Assembly: GCF_016862275.1 (NCBI RefSeq) | Contig: NZ_BOMQ01000008.1 | Span: forward strand, 496,001-560,000 | Direction of reading: 5' to 3' | From: Actinoplanes nipponensis | GTDB taxonomy: Bacteria; Actinomycetota; Actinomycetes; Mycobacteriales; Micromonosporaceae | DNA: 64,000 nt | Part shown: in pieces, positions 8,520 to 16,690 of the stretch | Numbering within the stretch: position 1 is the stretch's first letter | Layout: each line of letters starts with the position of its first letter | Made by a program: the position numbers and the translations under genes | Notes under the pieces: generated by a model | Seen by the model: only the letters and a program-made list of their open reading frames with translations | Told to the model about the DNA's origin: nothing | Databases searched by the model: none

Positions 8520-9995
8520 TCAGAGGAACAGCTGCACCAGCTGGGCGCGCCGGCGCAGGCCCAGCTTGCGGAAGATGTTGCCCAGGTGGAACTCGATCGT
8601 CTTGTGGCTGAGGAAGAGCGTCTGCGCCACCTCCCGGTTGGTCAGGCCGGTCGCGACGGCCCGGGCCACCTGCAGCTCCTGCGCGGTCAGCGGCGGCGTG
8701 TCCCCGGCCGCGACGCGGGGGCGGGGCCGGCCCTCGCCGGCCGCTGCCAGCTCGGCCGCGGCGCGTCCGGCCCACGGTCGCGCGCCCAGCCGCTCGAAGC
8801 CGTCCAGCGCCTCCCGCAGCCACCGGCGGGCCTCGGTGCGGCGTCCGGCCCGCCGCAGCCGTTCGCCGTACGCGAGCAGCGTCCGGCCCGTCTGGAACGG
8901 ATGCTCGACCCTCCGGTGCAGGGTGAGCGCGGCGGCGAAACAGCAGGGGTACTCCGCCGGGGCGGCCAGCAGTCCGCGGATCCGCCAGGCTCGGGCCGCC
9001 CGCAGCGGGAAGTCGGCGTCCCGGCTGAGCCGCTCGACGGCGTCCAGCACGCGGGCGGAGGGGCGCCGGCCGCTGCGCAGCTGCACCTCCACCGCGTCGA
9101 GCCGCAGGTCCGCCGGATCCGGGCCGGGCGGCCGGGGGCCCCGGTCGCTGCCGCCGAGCCCCAGTTCGAGCAGGTGGAGCGCGTCCGTCACGGCGTACCG
9201 GGTCACCGCGTCGTCCGGCGCCCCGGCCTGCTCGATCGCCGCGTAGGACGGCTCGGCGTCGCCGCGCAGGGCGTACAGCACCGCGGTGATCGCGGCGGCC
9301 CGCCGCTGCCAGAAGACGTCGCCGGTCAGCCGGGCGACCGCCGTGGCCTCCCGGGCGGCCGACAGCGCGAGCCCGATCGGCTCCACGGCCGCGGCGGCGT
9401 GCGCCCTGCCGCCCAGCGCCGCGGGCAACAGCCGGATCGCACCGGTACGCCGGGCGTCCTCCGCGGCCGACGACAGGGTGTGCAGCGCCGCCCGGTGCTC
9501 ACCGATGAGCGTGGCGCCGACGCCGGTGGCTATGCGGACACGCAGGCTCGACGGGGGCGTCGCCGGCCGGCTGGTGCGGATGAGCACGGCGCCGGCCCGT
9601 CCGTCGCCGATCTGCATCAGGGCGAGCCCGCGGGCCAGGCCGGCTGGCCCGTCCGTCCGGCCCGCCGGCGTCAGGGCGGCGCGGGGGAGACCGGCGAGGG
9701 CGGCGGCGATCGCCGTCTCGGCGGCCGGCACCGCTGGGGGCGGGACGGTGGGCAGCCGGTCCGCCGCCGTCAGCAGCGCCTGCGCGCGGGCGTGCTCGCC
9801 GGCGACCGCCGCGTCGCCCGCCGCCGCGCACAGCCGGCGCGCCCGCTCGGTGTCGCACGTGCTCAGCGACGCGGCCCATTCCAGCGCGGTGGTCGCGGCG
9901 GCGTAGCCGGACCGTCCGCGCGCCCCGACCGCCATGTCCTCCAGGGCGCGTGCGAGGTCCTCCGCACCGTGGATGGTGCCGGTTGGTGAGTGCAT
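8520..9995 (-). CDS. LuxR-family transcriptional regulator
   Basis: This 491-residue protein has an alpha-helical, TPR-like N-terminal region rich in Ala, Arg and Leu and a C-terminal LuxR helix-turn-helix (about residues 425-491) reading LTAQELQVARAVATGLTNRE and LSHKTIEFHLGNIFRKLGL. There is no Walker A motif, so it is not a full LAL/MalT ATPase regulator. The ATG at 9995 follows GGAGGGA. It lies 95 nt upstream of the kinase operon on the same strand. The divergent spacer to 10187 contains a GGGACCGGGGTCCC palindrome. Confidence 0.82.
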   Translation of the reverse strand: MHSPTGTIHGAEDLARALEDMAVGARGRSGYAAATTALEWAASLSTCDTERARRLCAAAGDAAVAGEHARAQALLTAADRLPTVPPPAVPAAETAIAAALAGLPRAALTPAGRTDGPAGLARGLALMQIGDGRAGAVLIRTSRPATPPSSLRVRIATGVGATLIGEHRAALHTLSSAAEDARRTGAIRLLPAALGGRAHAAAAVEPIGLALSAAREATAVARLTGDVFWQRRAAAITAVLYALRGDAEPSYAAIEQAGAPDDAVTRYAVTDALHLLELGLGGSDRGPRPPGPDPADLRLDAVEVQLRSGRRPSARVLDAVERLSRDADFPLRAARAWRIRGLLAAPAEYPCCFAAALTLHRRVEHPFQTGRTLLAYGERLRRAGRRTEARRWLREALDGFERLGARPWAGRAAAELAAAGEGRPRPRVAAGDTPPLTAQELQVARAVATGLTNREVAQTLFLSHKTIEFHLGNIFRKLGLRRRAQLVQLFL

Positions 9996-10094
9996 CGGCT
10001 CGTCCCTCCGTGGTGAAGCTGGTCCGAAGCCTCGCCGGTCCGCTGTCCCGGACGCCAGGAATCCAGGCCCCAGACGGGCCCGGCCCGGCCCGGC

Positions 10095-10108
10095 GGGACC
10101 GGGGTCCC
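10095..10108. promoter_or_regulatory. DosR/DevR-like palindrome GGGACCGGGGTCCC
   Basis: This 14-bp palindrome sits between the divergent LuxR gene (start 9995) and the Cys-rich gene (start 10187). It is followed by CAGGGAAATCCCCGG, a motif whose reverse recurs at 12990-13005 upstream of the membrane protein gene. Function is inferred from resemblance to DosR-type boxes. Confidence 0.4.
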
Positions 10109-10186
10109 AGGGAAATCCCCGGTCCGGTCCGGTCGCGGGCACGGCACCGTGAACACCACATCGGATGCGCCCGACCAGGAGGAGAG

Positions 10187-10519
10187 ATGACCGTCCAGCA
10201 ACAGCCCCGGCCGCACGGGACCGGCCTCGGCGAGGTACTCGAGAAGGTGTTCGCCCGGTGGGGCTTCCGCCCCTGCGGCGGCTGCGAACGGCGCGCGCGG
10301 GCACTGGACCGCATGGTCACGTTCCGCGCCCGCAGCGACATGCCGGCGCCCAGGTCCGGGTGCTGGTTCGCCGGCACGACCTGCTACGGGTTCATTCAGG
10401 TGCTGAAGTTCTGCTGCAACGACGGCACCGAGTACACCCAGCGGTGGGGTTGGTGCATCGGGGCCTGGGCCGCGCCGCCGTGCCGGTTCGGGCCGGACGG
10501 GCCGAACGGGCCGAACTGA
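10187..10519 (+). CDS. Small cysteine-rich protein of unknown function
   Basis: I do not recognise a named family for this 110-residue protein. It has eight cysteines at 30, 33, 59, 66, 76, 77, 90 and 99. The first pair sits in GFRPCGGCERRARALDR, a C-x2-C motif followed by basic residues. The later part is rich in Trp, Tyr and Gly, and the tail is a low-complexity GPDGPNGPN. No signal peptide is visible. The ATG at 10187 follows AGGAGGAG at good spacing. Metal or Fe-S binding, or a maturation target, are guesses. Confidence 0.7.
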   Translation: MTVQQQPRPHGTGLGEVLEKVFARWGFRPCGGCERRARALDRMVTFRARSDMPAPRSGCWFAGTTCYGFIQVLKFCCNDGTEYTQRWGWCIGAWAAPPCRFGPDGPNGPN

Positions 10520-10548
10520 GCGCACGGGACGATGCTGCGCCGAGGCGC

Positions 10549-10582
10549 GGTCACCGGCCCGCCCGCGGGCGGGCCGGTGACC
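10549..10582. terminator. Perfect 34-bp palindrome, bidirectional terminator
   Basis: The sequence GGTCACCGGCCCGCCCG is followed directly by its exact reverse complement, giving a 17-bp perfect palindrome between the convergent genes ending at 10519 and 10592. The position fits a shared terminator. There is no U-tract, as is common in GC-rich actinomycetes. Confidence 0.7.
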
Positions 10583-10591
10583 GGCGTCGTG

Positions 10592-10837
10592 CTAGCCGAA
10601 GAGGTCCTCGAAGAAGTCACCGAGGGCATCGAGGATGCCGTCGCCGTCGTCCGCGCCGCCGGTGTCGGGCGGCGAGTAGTCCTGCTGGGCGACCTCGTGA
10701 ACCCGGCCGTGGCGTCCCGCGGCCCCGAGGATCTGATCCAGCTCGGTGGGCGCGTGGTCGCCGGTGCTCAGCCCCCGGTAGATCCGGTAGGCCCTGGCGG
10801 CGGACCTGACCGCCAGCATGCCGATCTCGATGAGCAT
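10592..10837 (-). CDS. Small acidic protein of unknown function
   Basis: This 81-residue protein has a short hydrophobic/basic N-terminus (IEIGMLAVRSAARAYRIYRG) and a strongly acidic, amphipathic C-terminus (DDGDGILDALGDFFEDLFG). I know no family for it. The ATG at 10837 follows AAGGAG with 8-nt spacing, which supports real translation. It converges with the Cys-rich gene across the 34-bp palindrome. Confidence 0.6.
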   Translation of the reverse strand: MLIEIGMLAVRSAARAYRIYRGLSTGDHAPTELDQILGAAGRHGRVHEVAQQDYSPPDTGGADDGDGILDALGDFFEDLFG

Positions 10838-10955
10838 GTCGCCGCTCCTTCGGGCTCGGGCGCCGGCCGGGTGCCGGCGTCCGACCTGCAGCATCGGCGC
10901 GGCGCCGGCCCGGGCGGCAGGGAGCGCGATCCCGGTCCGGCCGGGAATTCCGGGC

Positions 10956-10969
10956 GGGACCGCCGTCCC
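10956..10969. promoter_or_regulatory. GGGAC-CGCC-GTCCC palindrome
   Basis: A 14-bp inverted repeat lies between the lipoprotein gene end and the small acidic gene, about 120 nt upstream of the latter's start. It matches the GGGAC-n4-GTCCC form of the other three boxes but lacks their shared GGGACC half, so it is the weakest of the set. Confidence 0.25.
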
Positions 10970-10996
10970 GCCCGGATCCGCGGCCGGCCGGCGGCG

Positions 10997-12325
10997 TCAG
11001 CAGACGGGCACCGGCGGGCGGGTCTGCGCGGGCGTCGCCCCGGCCAGGACCTCGTCGACGTGCCGGCTGCGGCCCGAGATGAAGAACGTCTCGTCGGTGT
11101 CGACCGAGGCGCCGGAGAAGGTGTCGGTGCCGAAGTCGAACGACAGCGGCGGGCCCAGCGTGTCCGGGCACGACGGGCCGGCCCGGGCCGGCCCGATGAC
11201 CGCGGTGGCCTGGCCGAAGAGCGCCTTGTCGACCGCGAAGCAGATCTTCGCCGCGAGGTTGCTGTCGTCGGTGAGGGTCGGCTCACCCGGCCGTCCGACC
11301 AGGACGGAGGGGCCGGCCGGGTCGCGCCGGACCGAGACCTTGGTCAGGCTGGTGGCGGTGACGTGGATGTCCGGGCACGGATCGTTCTGCTTGTGGGTGG
11401 CCTTGACCGTGACGAACAGCCCCTGGGCCGAGAAGTCGACATCGACCGCGTCGATCGTGGCGAAGGGGTCCTGGCCGCGCACCACCGCGCCGGCTTTGGC
11501 CGCCACCAGGCGGGAGACCAGGCTCCGGTCCAGCTCGAACCCCCAGTCGTCGGCCGGGTGGTGGATGAGCAGGGTCTCCGGCGAGAAGACGGCCGGGCTG
11601 CCGGAGTCCAGCGTGAAACCGAGCTTGAGGTCGCCGGCGGTGGCCAGGTTGACGCCCGTCACCGCGGCCGTCCCGCCGGTCAGCGCCGTCGCCAGGCCGG
11701 TGACCAGCTCCACCGGCACGACCACGGGCTGCTGGCCCCGCAGGCCGTCGTAGACGCCGCGCAGCACCTGGTCGGCGACCGGGTCCGCCGCGCCGGAGGT
11801 CGGGCAGCCGACCTCCCGGTCCATGGACACGTCGCGCAGGCGGACGAAGGCGAACGTGAGCGCCACCCCCTCGTCGGCGCCGCCCAGCCACTGGCGGCGG
11901 AGCTGCTCGTCGGGCTGGACGGCGGCGGTCACCAGATGCGGCCGGATCTCCAGCACGAGCCGGAACTGGCGCGGCAGGTCGGCCCGCGGCGACGACCCGA
12001 GCCACGGGGTCAGCCCCACGGTGACCAGGTTGCGCGGGGCGGCGCCGTCGCCCTCCTGGGTCAGGCTGACGCTGGTCACGCGCGCGCCGCTGGTCGCCGC
12101 GGGATCGGGTGCTCCCTCGAACTGCTCGCGGATCAGCGCGCGCATGTACCGGTAACCCAGCTCGAGGTTGACGTTGGTGCGTTCGGCCCGCACCGTCCGG
12201 ACGCCCGTCACGGGCGGCGGGGCCGGCGGGTCCGGGCAGCTCGCCGGCTTGTCGCTGCAGCCGGCCGCGGCGGCGCCGGCGCCGATCGTCGCGGTGAGGG
12301 CCAGGGCCGCCGTCCATCTCCGCAT
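10997..12325 (-). CDS. Secreted lipoprotein of unknown function
   Basis: This 442-residue protein starts with a lipoprotein signal peptide (MRRWTAALALTATIGAG) ending in the lipobox AAAAGCSD, so it is predicted to be anchored on the outer face of the membrane. The mature part has alternating beta-like segments and scattered Cys. I recognise no catalytic motif. The ATG at 12325 follows GGAGGAG. It lies 11 nt downstream of the membrane protein gene ending at 12337, so the two are likely co-transcribed and may act together at the envelope. Confidence 0.78.
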   Translation of the reverse strand: MRRWTAALALTATIGAGAAAAGCSDKPASCPDPPAPPPVTGVRTVRAERTNVNLELGYRYMRALIREQFEGAPDPAATSGARVTSVSLTQEGDGAAPRNLVTVGLTPWLGSSPRADLPRQFRLVLEIRPHLVTAAVQPDEQLRRQWLGGADEGVALTFAFVRLRDVSMDREVGCPTSGAADPVADQVLRGVYDGLRGQQPVVVPVELVTGLATALTGGTAAVTGVNLATAGDLKLGFTLDSGSPAVFSPETLLIHHPADDWGFELDRSLVSRLVAAKAGAVVRGQDPFATIDAVDVDFSAQGLFVTVKATHKQNDPCPDIHVTATSLTKVSVRRDPAGPSVLVGRPGEPTLTDDSNLAAKICFAVDKALFGQATAVIGPARAGPSCPDTLGPPLSFDFGTDTFSGASVDTDETFFISGRSRHVDEVLAGATPAQTRPPVPVC

Positions 12326-12336
12326 CGCTCCTCCGC

Positions 12337-12924
12337 TCACCACAGCGGCACCGGCTGGCCGGCGGCCAGCGCCGACACGGCCGCGGCCAGCAGCCAGCCG
12401 AGCCAGGCCACGCCCATGTCGAGCAGGCGGTTGCCGTTGATCTCCTCGTCCCCGTAGCCCGGAACGGTGATCTCGAGGACCTCCCACAGCGTCGTGAGCG
12501 CGACGGTGACCAGCAACGGCACGAGCCAGCACCCGAGCACCACGCCGGTGCCCGTGTGGATCGGGGTCCACCAGGGGTCCAGCAGGCGCCGGTCCCACTT
12601 GGGCACCTGGCCCGGCGGCGTCCGCGACACCGTGCCCTCCATGATGAGCCGCCCGACCACGACGACCGCAAGCCCCACGGTGAGCACATAACGCAGGACC
12701 GCGTGCCAGCGGGGCTCGGCGATGCCGGTTCTCGCGGTCAGACAGGCCAGGCCGAAGCCGGCCGCGACGAACAGGCCGGCGATCAACCAGCTGAGCCAGC
12801 TGCGGCTCGGCCAGTCGCGCCACTGCACCTTGGTCACGCCGTACAGCCCCCGGCCGATCTTCAGCTGGGCGAAGGGCTGATCGTTGGTCGGCGGCGCGGG
12901 GGCCGCCTTCTGTGCGCTGAGCAT
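12337..12924 (-). CDS. Integral membrane protein of unknown function
   Basis: This 195-residue protein has four predicted membrane helices (around residues 47-65, 78-97, 125-150 and 170-187). A conserved-looking loop, WEVLEITVPGYGDEEINGNR, lies before the last helix, with acidic residues that could bind metal or a partner. I cannot place it in a family with confidence. GGAGGG lies about 12 nt before the ATG at 12924. It is probably the first gene of a two-gene unit with the lipoprotein. Confidence 0.72.
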   Translation of the reverse strand: MLSAQKAAPAPPTNDQPFAQLKIGRGLYGVTKVQWRDWPSRSWLSWLIAGLFVAAGFGLACLTARTGIAEPRWHAVLRYVLTVGLAVVVVGRLIMEGTVSRTPPGQVPKWDRRLLDPWWTPIHTGTGVVLGCWLVPLLVTVALTTLWEVLEITVPGYGDEEINGNRLLDMGVAWLGWLLAAAVSALAAGQPVPLW

Positions 12925-13012
12925 GCCTACCGTCCCTCCCTCGGTTGCCTGGAACTCCAGGCTCGGCCGGGTGGGCGGCGACCCGCTTCGGGGATTTCCC
13001 CAGGTGGGCCGT

Positions 13013-14332
13013 TCAGCGGCCGCCTCGGCGGTGCACGACCGCGAGACCGCCCTTGGCCGGGGCCACGGCGACGCCCCGGCTGTGCGAGCGTTCCGGCGCG
13101 GCGGTCGTGGGTTCGAGGGTGAAATCGCGCAGCAGGGTGCGCAGGACGACATCCATCTCCAGCGTGGCGAAGGCGGCGCCGATGCAGCGGCGGACGCCGC
13201 CGCCGAACGGGATCCAGCCGTACGTGTCGGCACGCGCGCCGACGAAGCGGTCCGGATCGAACACGGCCGGCTGGGGGAACAGGGTCTCGTCGTCGTGCAG
13301 CAGCGCGATGCACGCGGTGACGACGGTGGAGCGCGGCAGTGTCCAGCGGCCGATCCGCAGGACGTCGGCGCGTACCTGCCGCGAGGTCATCTCGATGACC
13401 GGCCGCACCCGCTGCACCTCGATGAGCGTCGCCGCCCGCAGCTCCCCGCCGCCGGCGTCGGCCTCGTCGACGAGCCGGCGCAGCAGCTCGGGGTGGCGGC
13501 GGAGCCGCTCGACGGCCCAGGCCAGCGTGGTGGCCGTCGTCTCGTGCCCGGCGGCCAGCAGGGTCAGCAGCTGGTCGGCGATCTCGGTGCGGCTCATGGC
13601 GGAGCCGTCGTCGTAGCGGGCCTGCACGAGCATGGCCAGCACGTCGTCGCGGTCGCCGATGCCGGGGTCGCCGGTGGCCCGGTCGATGAGCCGGTCGATG
13701 ACGGCGTCGTACCGTTGCCGGTAGCGCCGGAAGCGCGCCCCGGGCCCGTAGCCGCCCAGGTCGTGCCGCACCGCGGGCAGCACGGCGAGCACCGAGCCGA
13801 GCTTGACCATCGACGGCAGCAGGGTGCGCAACTCGTCGAGCTCGGCGCCCTCGGCGCCGAAGACGGCGCCGAGGATCACGTTGAGCGTGATGCGCATGGT
13901 CGACGGCATGACCGGGAACGGCCGGCCCAGCGGCCACGAGGCCGTCTCGCGCTCGGTCTCCCGTTCGATGAGCGATTCGTACGCCCGCAGCCGGCGCCCG
14001 TGGAAGGGCGGGGTGAGCAGCCTGCGCTGCCGCCGGTGGTCGTCGCCGCGCAGCGCGAACAGCGATCCCGGCCCGAGCACGGCGCCGAGATTGGCGTCGG
14101 GGGTGTCCGCGTCCTCCGGTGGGGTCTGGAACAACTCCCGCACCTCGGCCGGGTCGGCGAGCATCACCATCCGGCCCATGGAGAGCGAGTCCACGGTGAA
14201 CGCCGAGCCGTACCGGTCGCGCAGGCGCTCCATGGTGCGGCGGCGCGAGATCACGAACCGCAGAGCCTGCGCCAGGCGCGGGCTGGTGGGGCCGTCCGGC
14301 AGGACGGCCGGGGGTGACATCGCCGCGGGCAT
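13013..14332 (-). CDS. Cytochrome P450
   Basis: This 439-residue protein is a complete bacterial P450 monooxygenase. The I-helix oxygen-binding motif AGHETTATTLAWA, the K-helix ExxR (EVQRVRP) and the heme loop PFGGGVRRCIGA with the axial Cys near residue 383 are all present. The N-terminus lacks a clear membrane anchor. No ferredoxin or reductase is adjacent. The gene is divergent from a TetR regulator at 14443, and two matching operators lie between them, so expression is probably repressed by that regulator. The start may be ATG 14332 or the in-frame ATG at 14320. Confidence 0.93.
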   Translation of the reverse strand: MPAAMSPPAVLPDGPTSPRLAQALRFVISRRRTMERLRDRYGSAFTVDSLSMGRMVMLADPAEVRELFQTPPEDADTPDANLGAVLGPGSLFALRGDDHRRQRRLLTPPFHGRRLRAYESLIERETERETASWPLGRPFPVMPSTMRITLNVILGAVFGAEGAELDELRTLLPSMVKLGSVLAVLPAVRHDLGGYGPGARFRRYRQRYDAVIDRLIDRATGDPGIGDRDDVLAMLVQARYDDGSAMSRTEIADQLLTLLAAGHETTATTLAWAVERLRRHPELLRRLVDEADAGGGELRAATLIEVQRVRPVIEMTSRQVRADVLRIGRWTLPRSTVVTACIALLHDDETLFPQPAVFDPDRFVGARADTYGWIPFGGGVRRCIGAAFATLEMDVVLRTLLRDFTLEPTTAAPERSHSRGVAVAPAKGGLAVVHRRGGR

Positions 14333-14345
14333 CGCTCACCTCCAT

Positions 14346-14385
14346 TGGTACGCGCTCGTACCAGGCCACGGTACGTCCGCGTACC
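14346..14385. promoter_or_regulatory. Twin TetR operators GGTACG-n4-CGTACC
   Basis: Two copies of the inverted repeat GGTACG-n4-CGTACC (14347-14362 and 14370-14385; the first extends to TGGTACG/CGTACCA) lie 23 bp centre to centre. They sit in the 110-bp space between the P450 start and the TetR gene start. This is a classic arrangement for a TetR-family repressor controlling itself and its divergent neighbour. Confidence 0.7.
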
Positions 14386-14442
14386 AGGCCGCGCAAGAGG
14401 CGGACCCGGGCCCCGGCCCGGCGGCGTATTACCGTGTGCGGG

Positions 14443-15045
14443 GTGACGACCACTGACGTGCCGGCCGCGACGGACGCCGGTTACCGGCGCCGGCTCCTCG
14501 ACGGCATGGCGGCGTGCATCCGCGAACGCGGCTACGCGGACACCACGGTGGCCGACATCGTCCGCGCGGCCCGCACCTCCCGGCGGACCTTCTACGCGAC
14601 CTTCGCCGACCGGCAGGACTGCCTGGTCGCCCTGCTGCACGAGAGCAGCCAGCGGACCATCGCCCGGATCTCCGCCTCGGTCGACCGGGCCGCCGCCTGG
14701 GACGTCCAGGCCCGCCAGGCGATCGAGGGATGGATCGCCGCGGTGCAGGCGGACCCGCCGATCAGCCTCAGCTGGATCCGGGACGTGCCGGCCCTCGGCC
14801 AGGGCCACGCCCGGCTGTTCCAGCGGGAGACGATGCGGGCGTTCGTCGATCTCATCCGGGACCTGACCGACACGCCGCACCTCCGGGCGGCCGGCGTGCG
14901 ACCACCCTCGGAACAGACCGCGACCATCCTGCTCGGCGGGCTGCGAGAGCTGATCGCCGCCACCGTCGAGGACGGCCGGGACGTGGAGACCATCGTCGAC
15001 AGCGCGACGGAGGCCACCCGCAGGCTGCTCGGCCCCCGCCCCTGA
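14443..15045 (+). CDS. TetR/AcrR-family transcriptional regulator
   Basis: This 200-residue protein has an N-terminal TetR helix-turn-helix (residues 15-60) reading RERGYADTTVADIVRAA and SRRTFYATFADRQDCL, followed by a helical ligand-binding domain. The GTG at 14443 is chosen; a TATTAC -10-like element ends about ten bases upstream, so the message could be leaderless. GTG 14434 is an alternative. It is divergent from the P450 and likely represses it through the twin GGTACG boxes. Confidence 0.88.
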   Translation: MTTTDVPAATDAGYRRRLLDGMAACIRERGYADTTVADIVRAARTSRRTFYATFADRQDCLVALLHESSQRTIARISASVDRAAAWDVQARQAIEGWIAAVQADPPISLSWIRDVPALGQGHARLFQRETMRAFVDLIRDLTDTPHLRAAGVRPPSEQTATILLGGLRELIAATVEDGRDVETIVDSATEATRRLLGPRP

Positions 15046-15078
15046 CGCCGGCGGTCAGGGCGCCGATCCACCACCGAG

Positions 15079-15408
15079 TCAGTGCGTGAGCTTCCGCTCG
15101 TCCTGACGATGGACCTCCCGTGCCACGACAGCGGCGGCGTCGAGGGCTCGCTCGCCATCCCCGGCGCGAAACTCACGCGGGGCGGGCTCTCCCCCCATGA
15201 TCCCGCGCAACGCCTTCCGGAGCTCTCGCTCCGCGGCGTCGTCCCGCCGCTCGGGGCGGGAAGCGAGGCCGTCGCCCGGCGGCGTGGGAGGCGCCGGTTG
15301 CTTCGGTCCGCCTTCTCCGCCGTTACCCGGAGGTTCGGGCCCGGATTCTTCCCCGCCGTGCCGCGGCGGCTCCGTGCCCGGCGAGAAGCCCAGGGATGTC
15401 CTGATCAT
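15079..15408 (-). CDS. Hypothetical proline/glycine-rich protein
   Basis: A 109-residue frame follows the glycosyltransferase on the same strand after a 47-nt gap. The first half is low-complexity Pro/Gly/Glu and the second half is charged and helical (RDDAAERELRKALRGIMGG). I recognise no domain. Support is limited to position, start and composition; an overlapping frame on the other strand is also open. Confidence 0.4.
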   Translation of the reverse strand: MIRTSLGFSPGTEPPRHGGEESGPEPPGNGGEGGPKQPAPPTPPGDGLASRPERRDDAAERELRKALRGIMGGEPAPREFRAGDGERALDAAAVVAREVHRQDERKLTH

Positions 15409-15455
15409 CGTCATGAACTCCGTGAGCAGGCTTAACAGCTGCTACCAGAAGCTCG

Positions 15456-16646
15456 TCATCCGTTCGTGCTGCGCCCTCCGCGCCTGTCGGCCAGCTCGGC
15501 GAACAGCTTCTCCCAGGCCAGCTTCACCGTGCCGATCGTGTAGCGCTCGCTGCTGGCCAGGGCCGCCCGCCCCATGGCCCGGCGCTCCTCCGGCTTCTCG
15601 ATCATCCGGCAGATGCCGTCGGCCAGCGCCGGCACGTCCTCCGGCGGGATCAGCAACCCGTTGCGCCCGTCCTCGATGATCTCGGCCGGGCCGGTCGGGC
15701 AGTCGAAGGCCACCGCGGGCAGTCCCACGGTCAGGGCCTCCAGCAGCACCATCGGCAGGCCCTCGAAGCGGGAGCTGAGCACGTAGGCCGAGGCACCCGC
15801 CAGGTGCTCGTCCAGCGTGCGGGTGGTGCCCATGAGCCGCACCTGGTCGGCGAGCCCGAGCTCGCCGATCCGGGCGGCGAGCTTGTCCTTGTGGGCGCCC
15901 CAGCCGAAGATCTGCAACTGCCAGTCCGGGTGCCGCTCGGCGACCGTGCTCCACGCCTCGACGAGCAGGTCGAAGCCCTTCTGCTTGGTCAGCCGGCCGG
16001 CGGCGACGAGCACCTTGTTCTCCAGGGCGGCCGGGGGCAGCCGGGCCGGCGGGATGCCGTTGGGGATGCGCTCCAGGCGGACCCGGCCCGCCGTCGCCTC
16101 CCGGTAGGTCGCGAGGTCGTGCTCGGTCAGCACGCTGACGGCGTCGAGCTTCGGGTACGCCCGCACGATCGCCGCCCGCAGCCCCGGCGGGTAGGTGGTG
16201 AGGTTCATGTGGTCCTGTCCCACCCGGACCAGGCGGCGGGGGCCGTACCAGGCCGACAGCAGGTTCAGGCCGGGTCGCGTGGTGATCAGGACGCCGTCCC
16301 GGGCGGCCCAGAAGTACCGGATCACGGTGGCGTCGACCACCGGGTCCCACCGGCGGTAGCGGACGTCGTGCCGGTGGGGCAGGCGGTTGCCGAAGCGCCG
16401 CGTCTTGTTGGCGAGCCGGGTCTTCGCGCCGGGTGGATCGCTGCGCCGGGTGCCGTCGGCGAGCAGGTCGGTCAGCGGGACCAGGCGCACGCGCGGGTCG
16501 ATGGCGAAGGCGGGGGCGTCGGTGTGGCGGTAGACGCTGGCGATCTCGACGTCGTGCTCGGCGCAGAGCGCGTTGGCCTGATTGACCACGCTGCGGATGG
16601 TGCCGCCGGTGCCGTAGGCGTTGTCGAGTACGTAGCGAATCTGCAC
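15456..16646 (-). CDS. Glycosyltransferase family 4 (GT-B fold)
   Basis: This 396-residue protein is a retaining GT4-type glycosyltransferase. The donor-binding half has VAAGRLTKQKGFDLLVEAW and the family signature around SSRFEGLPMVLLEALTVGLP, with the E-x7-E pattern, followed by DCPTGPAEIIEDG. The N-terminal half starts YVLDNAYGTGGTIRSVVNQA, typical of the acceptor-side Rossmann domain. No membrane helix is seen, so it should act in the cytosol. The sugar and acceptor cannot be inferred; no capsule or teichoic acid cluster is near. Confidence 0.9.
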   Translation of the reverse strand: MQIRYVLDNAYGTGGTIRSVVNQANALCAEHDVEIASVYRHTDAPAFAIDPRVRLVPLTDLLADGTRRSDPPGAKTRLANKTRRFGNRLPHRHDVRYRRWDPVVDATVIRYFWAARDGVLITTRPGLNLLSAWYGPRRLVRVGQDHMNLTTYPPGLRAAIVRAYPKLDAVSVLTEHDLATYREATAGRVRLERIPNGIPPARLPPAALENKVLVAAGRLTKQKGFDLLVEAWSTVAERHPDWQLQIFGWGAHKDKLAARIGELGLADQVRLMGTTRTLDEHLAGASAYVLSSRFEGLPMVLLEALTVGLPAVAFDCPTGPAEIIEDGRNGLLIPPEDVPALADGICRMIEKPEERRAMGRAALASSERYTIGTVKLAWEKLFAELADRRGGRSTNG

Positions 16647-16690
16647 GAGCGCAACGTAGCAATCGCTGCAAAGTCATTCACATTCAGCCG

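Noticed and set aside
15082..15435. Plus-strand frame opposite the small hypothetical gene at 15079-15408
   Set aside because: No ribosome site and an unlikely composition; the minus-strand frame fits the operon direction better.
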